Origin: an uncultured Oscillospiraceae bacterium | Lineage (GTDB): Bacteria; Bacillota; Clostridia; Oscillospirales; Oscillospiraceae | Assembly (NCBI GenBank): GCA_934572465.1 | Contig: CAKTLG010000003.1 | Coordinates: 27,108 to 91,107, forward strand | Direction of reading: 5' to 3' | Length of the DNA stretch: 64,000 bases | Part shown: piece after piece, positions 33,355-41,800 of the stretch | Numbering within the stretch: position 1 is the stretch's first letter | Layout: each line of letters starts with the position of its first letter | Position numbers and translations under genes: made by a program | The notes under the pieces: model-generated | The model's input: only the letters and a program-made list of their open reading frames with translations | What the model was told of the DNA's origin: nothing | The model's database searches: none

Positions 33355-34506
33355 CTAACGTCTTTCATGCAGGCATTCTGTCAGCTTATCTGCAAGGCTT
33401 TGCTTTCTGGAAGTGTCTAAATGCCCATAGATATTGGCAGTCGTTTGAATGTCGCTGTGTCCCATCCATTCCTGCACATCTTTCAGGCCGCAGCCGTTGT
33501 TCAGCAGCAGACTGGCACAGCTATGACGAAGCTCATGGAAGCGAATGTGCGGCATTCCGTACCGTTCAAGCATTTTTGAAAAATGGTGCGTCACATAATC
33601 CGGAGCAAACGTACGTCCATCGGGCCATTTGAAAACATAGTCATTCTTCTGGTATGCCTTGCCGAACAAGCGCTGGTTTTCTTCTTCCTCAGCCTTTGCT
33701 TGCAGGAAAATTTCACGCGCTTCTTCTGTCATGGGAAAGCTTCGGCGGCTGCTTTGGGTTTTCGTCTTATCCTTTTCCACAGTAACAATCATCTTGCAAA
33801 CCGTGTGGCGAATCAATACCACACCATTGTCAAAATCAATACTGTCCCACTTCAAACCGAGAAGTTCGCTGCGCCGCAGTCCATAAAGCGCTGCGATTTT
33901 TACAAGCGGCTGTATCGGATCACCGTTCAGGGCTGTAATAAGCTGCTGCAGCTGCTCCGCACTATAGAAATGCGCTTCATGGCGTTCTCTGCGCGGCATT
34001 TCAACATATTGACAAGGGTTTGATGGAATCAGTCCATCTTTCACGCATTCCGCTAATGCCTGACCCAAAATGCCTTTATGGTGGCGCATGGTTTTAGAGG
34101 ACAGTCCGCCCTTACCATCTTTACGGCCGTTCCGGTATTTCTCATCAAAATAAGTCTGAAGCACCTCTACCGTACAATCACACAGCTTTAGCCCGTTCTC
34201 GTCAAAGTATGGAAGGATATGCGTCTCAGCCGTATGCTGATAACTTCTGTATGTTACCTCATCTACTCGCCGCTTCATGCGTGTCAGCCATCGCCGAACA
34301 CAATCCGCCACCGTCATATCTGAACACACTACCGGATTTCGCTTTTCTTCTTCCGTCAGCTTCTCCCGCAGCATCTGTTCAGCCTTGCGCTTATTTCCCT
34401 TTTCAGTCAGGCCGGTAGATATCCATTTTTGTTTTCTCTTTCCGTTTTCGATACTGTTGAGCACCATATAGTATTTGCCATTTTTTACTTGCAGACTCCC
34501 TGTCAT
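33355..34506 (-). CDS. Tyrosine recombinase / integrase
   Basis: A 383 aa integrase. An N-terminal arm-type DNA-binding domain (GKYYMVLNSIENGKRKQKWI) precedes a SAM-like core-binding domain (residues ~60-165) and the catalytic domain: Arg in ALYGLRRSELLGLKW, HELRHSCASLLLNNG (His-x-x-Arg), WMGHSDIQTTANIYGH with the nucleophile Tyr. The length is typical of Tn916/ICE integrases. It lies 83 bases from tRNA-Arg and points toward it, the classic arrangement for tRNA-site integration. An excisionase-like gene sits directly upstream. Confidence 0.96.
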   Translation of the reverse strand: MTGSLQVKNGKYYMVLNSIENGKRKQKWISTGLTEKGNKRKAEQMLREKLTEEEKRNPVVCSDMTVADCVRRWLTRMKRRVDEVTYRSYQHTAETHILPYFDENGLKLCDCTVEVLQTYFDEKYRNGRKDGKGGLSSKTMRHHKGILGQALAECVKDGLIPSNPCQYVEMPRRERHEAHFYSAEQLQQLITALNGDPIQPLVKIAALYGLRRSELLGLKWDSIDFDNGVVLIRHTVCKMIVTVEKDKTKTQSSRRSFPMTEEAREIFLQAKAEEEENQRLFGKAYQKNDYVFKWPDGRTFAPDYVTHHFSKMLERYGMPHIRFHELRHSCASLLLNNGCGLKDVQEWMGHSDIQTTANIYGHLDTSRKQSLADKLTECLHERR

Positions 34507-34540
34507 AATAACTCCTTTCGACAGCGAAGATTGTCTGCTA

Positions 34541-34735
34541 TTATGGATTGGCTACAGTATAGCGTGCTGACAGCACAAAGTCAATCAAGCACGCCTTTGG
34601 TATAATGATTTTTGTACCAATACGTTTATAGCCTATCTGCTGCGTGTGGACAAGTTGATACACGGTATTTCGTCCAAGCCCCAAAGCCTTTGCGGCCTGA
34701 GAAACCGTTAGGATATCGGAGTATTCTTTGAACAT
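34541..34735 (-). CDS. Excisionase-like helix-turn-helix protein
   Basis: A 64 aa MerR/Xis-type winged HTH: ILTVSQAAKALGLGRNTVYQ, then YKRIGTKIIIPKACLIDFV. Such proteins bias the integrase toward excision or are small DNA-binding regulators. The ATG at 34735 follows GAGGGGG. Located 34 bases upstream of the integrase and probably cotranscribed with it. Confidence 0.88.
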   Translation of the reverse strand: MFKEYSDILTVSQAAKALGLGRNTVYQLVHTQQIGYKRIGTKIIIPKACLIDFVLSARYTVANP

Positions 34736-34793
34736 GTAATTCCCCCTCAAAACGGCGTACCCTTACTGGGCAATATTCTAATACGAGCATGGC

Positions 34794-34835
34794 AAAAGGA
34801 GATGCCCCCCGCGAATGGGGAGCATCTCCTTTTTG
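34794..34835. terminator. Terminator between xis-like and sigma-like genes
   Basis: AAAAGGAGATGC and GCATCTCCTTTTT form a stem over CCCCCGCGAATGGGGA, which can extend the stem with CCCC/GGGG. It lies downstream of the leftward sigma-like gene and upstream of the xis-int unit. Confidence 0.8.
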
Positions 34836-34924
34836 TCAGCCTAAGAATACCATAGAACTATAGGACAGCACAAGTACATCAGGTCAGACATTTTTCGGAC
34901 ATTTTGAAAGGGGGCGGGATATCA

Positions 34925-35413
34925 TCACCCGTTATGACGCTCCGAGTAGGTGTACATCTCCGCAAGGCTCTCAACCGCCTCCTTCTTGATGCGGTCAATG
35001 GTGCGGTAGGTCAGCCCGTACCGCTCCGCGACTTCCTTCGTAGACAGCTTCTCAATATAGATCAGCCGCACCACATCCGCCTGACGCTTTCCGAGAAGAG
35101 CGATATAGTACAGCAGCTTCTTCTGTCGCCGCTCCAGATCAAAGAGCTCTTCGGCGATCTCCTTAATTGCCGTGGTATTCAGGCGTTCGGCCTGCTCCTC
35201 ATAATTGAGGGCAATGTAAAGCGTCTTATTGGAAATATGGCCTTTTGTGCCGCCAATGCCGTCTCCGTGTCCATAGTTCATCGCCTCGATCTGTTCAGCA
35301 CCACCGATTTTGCCAGGATGCTCCAGTTCATAGCGCAGGACTGCGATCATGCGCTCGCGGTCATGGTAGGTTTCCAAAAGCTCCATTACATACTTTTTCA
35401 TTTCAGCACTCAT
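34925..35413 (-). CDS. Phage/ICE-type sigma-70 region 4-like regulator
   Basis: A 162 aa protein. The C-terminal ~60 residues are a region-4-like HTH (LLYYIALLGKRQADVVRLIY, KLSTKEVAERYGLTYRTIDRI). The N-terminal part is charged helical, with a Gly-rich YGHGDGIGGTKGHIS insert, resembling ArpU/RinA/DUF1492-type late regulators of mobile elements. RBS GAAAGGAAA precedes the ATG. It may control genes of the element; targets are not evident. Confidence 0.75.
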   Translation of the reverse strand: MSAEMKKYVMELLETYHDRERMIAVLRYELEHPGKIGGAEQIEAMNYGHGDGIGGTKGHISNKTLYIALNYEEQAERLNTTAIKEIAEELFDLERRQKKLLYYIALLGKRQADVVRLIYIEKLSTKEVAERYGLTYRTIDRIKKEAVESLAEMYTYSERHNG

Positions 35414-35896
35414 AGCAATTTCCTTTCTTTTTTATAAAATTTGATTGAAGGATCGAGACTCTGAGTGCTGAAGGCGGTGAGCGGCAGCGGGGAAGCGAAA
35501 TAAAAACCTCCATGGGCGCAACCCATAGAGGTTTTCTGGTAAAAATTGTATTGCGGCTCTGCGTTACATACCGGAAAGGCTTATAGGGGGAAATGAGCGC
35601 ATATATCCTCCTGCCGAGACGCATTACCAATAATTCCTGTTGGCAAAGTGGATTGAATGTCAAGAGGATGCCATCGCATACCCCGCCTTCTGTGGCTGAT
35701 AAGGTGTGATAATATGATTAGCAAAACACAATCCAATGCGAAACAATTTTTCGGAATTATTCGCATCCAAAGAAGCATCTTAGACAGACGGCTGAAGGAA
35801 GATGCAACGCTTTTCTATATGCGTTTAGCGTGACAGCGTTTCAGAATATGCTCAAAGGAAAGAGGAGAGCGGCTACCCGCTCTCCTCTTATGCGTA
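35414..35896. other. Intergenic region with hairpins, no convincing gene
   Basis: 483 bases between the sigma-like gene and the SLH giant. It holds a stem-loop at 35502-35536 (AAAACCTC and GAGGTTTT, with CATGGG/CCCAT) resembling a terminator. Short leftward frames at 35403-35663 and 35581-35778 lack an RBS and any family resemblance, so none is called. Confidence 0.6.
35859..35889 (-). terminator. Terminator of giant SLH protein gene
   Basis: AAGAGGAGAGCGG and CCGCTCTCCTCTT pair around CTAC, 8 bases past the stop. Confidence 0.8.
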
Positions 35897-38800
35897 TTAC
35901 TTCATGCAGCGATAGATAAAGGTGACGATCTGAGCCCGGGTGCAATTTGCGCCGGGACTGAACGTTGTGGCGGAAGTGCCGCCGGTGATGCTCTTTTCAA
36001 CAGCCCACAGCACTGCGCTGGTGTAATAGGCGTCAGCCACGACATCAGTAAAGGGATTCGCCGCGGCGGCATCCGGAGACATCTGAGAGCGCCACAGGAA
36101 CGTCACGATCTGCCCGCGGGAGCAATTTGCGTTCGGGCTGAATGTGGTATCGCTGGTACCCTTGGTAACGCCGTTCTCGATTGCCCACAGCACCGCGTCG
36201 TAATAGTAGCTGCCCGCAGGAACGTCCGTAAAGGGCATCGCCGTGCTTTTGGGAGCGGGGCTGCCTGCGGCACGCCACAGGAATGTCACGGCCTGCGCTC
36301 TCGTGCAGAAGCCGTTGGGGTCAAACGTCGTGGCGGAGGTACCGCCGGTAATACCGTTCTTCACCGCCCATGCAACCGCATCCTCGTAGTAGGCGCCGGA
36401 AGGAACGTCGGTGAAGGGATTCTCACTCTTGGCGGGAGTGAAGCTGGCCTCTACCGTTGCTTTGCCGCTGGGCATCGTGAAAGTGTACTTACCGCCGCCC
36501 TTGCCTGTGAGCTTGATGTCATTGCCCTTGCTGTCGGTGACAGTCAGATCATCCAGAACATAGCCGCTGTCTGGCTTCACCGTGATGGTCACGGTCGTAC
36601 CGGCAGATGCGCTCTTGCGATCTGTGGTCACATCACCGTTTTGGGCATCTTTAACAGTAATGGTATAGCTGCCGGAGTTGGAGCCAGAACCGCCACCGCT
36701 GCTGGACTTGTGATACAGCTCAATCTCGCCGGTCATGGTCGTGTAGTTGGTGTCAGTAGGCGTGAAGCGCCATTTGTAGGTCTTATTCGCTTCAACCCGG
36801 GTATCACCAGGCAGGACGTCGCCCTCGTCATCCACCCATTCCAGCTTGCCGTCCTTGGGATTCAGAGTGCTGCCCTCGGTGGTCAGCACCGCGTCCTTCA
36901 ATGTCTTGCCGCTGGTGGTGATCTCGGTGTACTTGGGTTCGCCGGTGGGCGAGGCTGGTTTGATCATGAGCACGAAGGGAGCGCTGGTGACGTCGTTGTA
37001 GTCCTTGTCGCCCTCCTTGGTTGCGATGACGCTGACAGAGCCGACCTTGACCGGGGTCAGAACGCCGGTTTCGGGATCGATGGTCGCCTCGCCGGTGCTG
37101 TAAGCCGTGTCAATGCGGTAGGTCACAGCACCTGTGCCGGAGCCGCCGGTAGTGGTCAGTATCAGCTTTTCACCGTAGATTACGGCGTCCGCACCGGTGA
37201 TGACCAGCGCCGCCTGATCGTCCCTCCTGGTCAGTGTGATGACCACATTGATGACTGTGTCTGCGTAGTTGGTGGAAGAGATGGTCACAGGCAGGGTCAC
37301 GGTATCGCCAGCCGTGCCGCTGGACAGGGTGTACGTCACCTTGCCGGTGGCAGCATCCACAGCCCAGCTCGAAACCGTCACAGAGCCGGTCGTGCTCTCA
37401 GTACCCTTGGTAAAGGACAGCGCACCGGCATCAACAGGCATGGTTGAGCCGATCGTCTTCTCGCTGGTGGTCACGGTGTACTTATGGCTGATGACGATAT
37501 CCTCCAGCGTGGGCGCGGCGGCCTTGGTGATCGTAAAGGTCGTACTGGCCTCGTTGAGAACATAGTTGCCGCCAGCAGCGTCCTTAATGGTCACGGTGCC
37601 AGTACCGGCGTTGGTGTTGTTGCTGTAAGAGACAGTATATTCCTTTGGGTCGATGGTGTTGCCGATGTCGTCCGTGAGGGTCACGTCCGGCGTCAGCGTA
37701 TCTCCGGTGTAGGAACAGGACGCAACCTCGATCGTGGGCGTCACGGTTTTTGGCGTGATCGACCACGTGACACTTACACTCCCCGTGTAGTTATGGTTGC
37801 CGCCAACAACAAGATTGTATGTGCCAACGTCCGATGCCATATCGTAATGATAGCCATAATCGTTATATTGGCCATATACCAGCGTTTCACCGTCCAGAAC
37901 GACACTGGCTACCTCAGGATCTTTCCGCGTCCCGTCGTACTCAAAGCTGTCACTCTTCAGCGTGACGGTTGCGCCCTTGATATCCTTGGGGTTGACCTTG
38001 ACGGACACTTTTCCGGTCGCGTTTGCGTAGATGCCACCGTTGGATGCGTCCGGCGTGAACGTCCATTCGGCCTCGTAGCTACCTGCGTTAGGCTTGATGG
38101 TGCCATCCTTCCACGCGAACGTGCCGGTGACTTCCTTGTTGCCATCCTTCATCTTGCCCGTGATCTTGCTGTCGGCCAGAGTCTGGCCGTAGGTGATGTC
38201 AGTTGCGCTGATTTCACCGTCCGGCATGGGAACGGTCTTGTTCTTGGCTTTCACCCCGATTGTCAGGGTAAAATCCTGATAGTTGTCCGAGACGACCTTG
38301 ATATCCAACGTGCCGACGGAGCTTTCTCGATCGTAATCCACGGCTGGAACGGTCAGTTTCAGTTTATACTGACCGTTTTCCTCCACGATCTCCGCCTTGA
38401 CTGTGTCCTTATAACCGTCCGTCAGATAGGTCCCCTTCACCGAATAGCTGACGCTGCCGTATTCACAAGGAGAACTCAGCTTAGGCAAATTGTCGGTCAG
38501 CACCATTTCATAGGTCTTCGCCAGACCGTTGATGACCGTCACCGCGGACTGAATCGTCGCCCTGGGCGCGTCGGCCTTGGTGATGGTGAACTTGGTCGCA
38601 TCATCGGTCGAGATATCCTCCTTGACCGTTTTGGTTCCTTCCGGCTCGCGTTCAAACACATAGTTGTCGCTCTCGAGCGTCATGGTGAAGGAAAGCGCCT
38701 TGCCGCCGCCAACCTCCGGCGAATCCACATAGCTCCCGTCCGCCTGCTTCATGGTGAAGCGGGCGTTCGAGAAGCTAAGCGCCAGAATGGGAAGCTTAAT

Positions 38801-41800
38801 GTCCGAACGCCTCGCCGCCTTGCTGAAGAACGTCAGCATCTCCGTGGAAAGCGTGACAGATGCGGTGCCGTCATAGGTCTTGGAGATCTTCTCGACGGCG
38901 AGAAGGCTGATCGGAAGCGGCTTGATCTGCACAGAGAACGTACCGGTGGCCGTTATGTGGTTCGCGGCTTCCGCCTTGTAGTAAACGGTGTACGTACCCG
39001 CTTCGGTGAACGCCGGTACCTCCGAAGTATATTCGCCGTTTTCCGTTTTGCTGTATGTGAACGTCGGTCGTTCACCGCACACGCCAAGTCCTGCCGCGCT
39101 TACCCCTGCGCGCTGTGGTTTACCGGTGTAGTAATACGTATCTGGCACCAGCACGGAAACGTCCTGCAGCTGCGCCGGGCTGACCGTAATCTTCACCTTG
39201 CCGGTCGCGTTTGCGTAGACGCCGCCATAGGATGCGTCCGGCGTGAATGTCCATTCGGCCTCATAGTCGCCCGCCTCGGGCCTGATCGTGCCGTCCGTCC
39301 ACGCGAACGTGCCCGTGACCTCCTGAATGGTGCCGGGCGCATCGAAGCTGGGCGCCTCCATCGAGCCGGTGACTGTGAGCATGCTGTCAGCCAGCGTCTG
39401 GCCGTAGGTGATGTCCGTCGCGCTGACGGTACTGCCCTCTGCCAGCCTCGGGACAATCTTGTCCCTTGCGATAATGCGAACAGGCAGGTCGAACGATTTA
39501 AAGTTTGTGGATTCGACCCTGAGCATCAAGGTGACGATATAGTTGCCGCTTGGCACACCGCTTCCGTTCTTGATGGGCAGGATCAGCTTGCCGTTTTCGA
39601 TCTTTGCGGTGCCGAGCTCGTAGTAGTCTGCGTACGTAGATGCCCCATCTTCATCAAGGGAATATGTAACCGTGCCGAACGTGCCGTCTATGCGCTGCTC
39701 ATACAGGATATTATCCAGGTTCGGCTGCAACTCGACCTCATAAGTCTTCGCCAGCTCGTTGAATACACGCACTTCAATCCAGCGATTCGAAGTGTTGATG
39801 CTGGCCTGCTCAATGGGGAAGGTCGTGCTGCCGCTGACAACATAGTTGCCGCCCGCAGCGTCCTGAATCGTCAGGCTGCCGTCACCGGCATTGATGTTGT
39901 TGGAATACGCTACCGTGTATTCTCCCTCCGGGATGCCCCTCTCACCGTCCTTGAGCTCGACACGCGGTGTCTGCTCAAATCCGTTATAGACGCAGGGCGC
40001 AACGTTGATCGTGGGGTTCGTCACCGTTTTCGGTTCGATCTTCCAGTCCACATTTCCAATCTCGCCCTCATAGCCGCCCTTGCCGGTGACAGTCAGATGA
40101 TAGCTGCCCGCGTTGGTCTGCTCCGCGCCCGTCAGGGTGTAGTCCTTATCCTTCGTCAGAACCTTCTTATCCAGCGTGACCGTGACCTCCGGGGTCTGTG
40201 CGTCGCCGTTGTAGGTCAGATCTCCAACCGCCACTATCGCGCCCGCGAGGCTGACCGGCGTGACGGTAATGGTGATCTCGGCGCTCTTGGAATAGCCGTC
40301 GCTGGTGAACGTGACGCGATAGGTGTGCTCTCCTGCGGTGAGATCATCGGGCAGTGTGTATCCCGGGAAATTCGATACACTCGTCATCGTGCCGCCCTCG
40401 ATCTTCGTTATGACACAAGTCGCTTGGGTCGCTCCGTAGGGCTGTCCGCAGGCCGCATCCAGCCGCACAGCCCCTGTCGTGCCATACGGCATCGTCGTCG
40501 AGACTTCTTCGCCGTCTGCATCCTTCGCCCGCAGCGTAACCGATGCGATGGGCGCCAGATGTATGGCGATCGAACTTCCCTCCGTGACCCGATCGTTGCT
40601 CATCCAGTTGCCATTTTCATACTTGAACGCATAGCCCATCTCCAGCAGGTCGCCGATGGTCAGGCCGTCAGCAGAAACCGTCAGCTTGCCGATCATGCCC
40701 TTTGTCTCGCCGGAATCCTTGATCGTCGCCTTTGCGCTCACATTGATCTCTTCCGCGCCATAACCGTTCAGGTCGAGGGCAAACACCTTGTTGATGTTCG
40801 CCGTGCCGGACGCAGCTGCCAGCAGCTTGACGGTATCGCTGGCGTCCGCGGCGCTGAACGCCTCCTGCAAATCTGTGTAAAGGGTCGTCGTGTCGTCCTT
40901 CGTCACACTGGCGACGAAGGTCTTCTGCCCGCAGAAGCACTTCCACGCGCCGCCGTCGACGGGAACGTAGATTGCCTCATCGTGGCTGCACGGCTTGACG
41001 GTGACTTTCGTAAGCACGGTCAGGGCTTTCCCCGCCGTGTCATACAGCGCGGCGGGTTCGTCAGTGGCGCTATTGCTGTCCGCGAAGTAGTATTCGCTCA
41101 CCAGCAGCGAGGCCAGCGTCTTGCCCGCCGGCACCGTAATCTTGCCGAAGCTGCCGCCGGCGAATTGGGCGGTGCCGTCACCCACGAATTTGACCTCTTC
41201 GATCGTCAGGTCGTTGTCCGTATCCAGGATAACCAGCTTCGATCTGTTGTCCTTATGGTAGACATTGACCGTGCCGCGCACCTCTGCGTGCGTGTCGGAT
41301 GTGTTCTGGATCGTCACCCAGTAGCTGGCTTTATTCTTATCGCCGGTCAGCGTGAGCGTGTGCCCCGCCAGATCGATGAAAATGCCATCGTAGTCGTTCG
41401 TCAGCCATTCGTAACTGCTGTCGGATTTCGTGTCTGCCAACAGTTCGAGCGTCGGGCGACGGCCTTTGTTGACGTGCAGAATTTCGTGCATCGCGTCGTT
41501 GAGGCCGGTATAGTACCACGGGCCGATATCTTTCCCACCCAGCAGATTTGTGGTCTTGATCACGATGGGCAGCCCGCAGGCCACGCATGCGGGATTCTGA
41601 TCGCCCGTGATCTCGTCGTGCGGGCAGAGATTGCCGCAGATCTTGCAGCGCTTGGCCAGAGAGCCATAGCTCATCGTTGCGTCCTCAAACAGTGTGTAGC
41701 TGCCGTTCTCGTCCTTGTGGTCGCATGCCTTGACCCGAACATCTATCAGTTCCTTTATCTTAGAATAGCCATCGGAACCGAACCATTGCTCCGCATCGAT

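Noticed and set aside
35403..35778. Two short leftward frames upstream of the SLH gene terminator
   Set aside because: No RBS and no recognisable sequence; one overlaps a terminator-like stem-loop.
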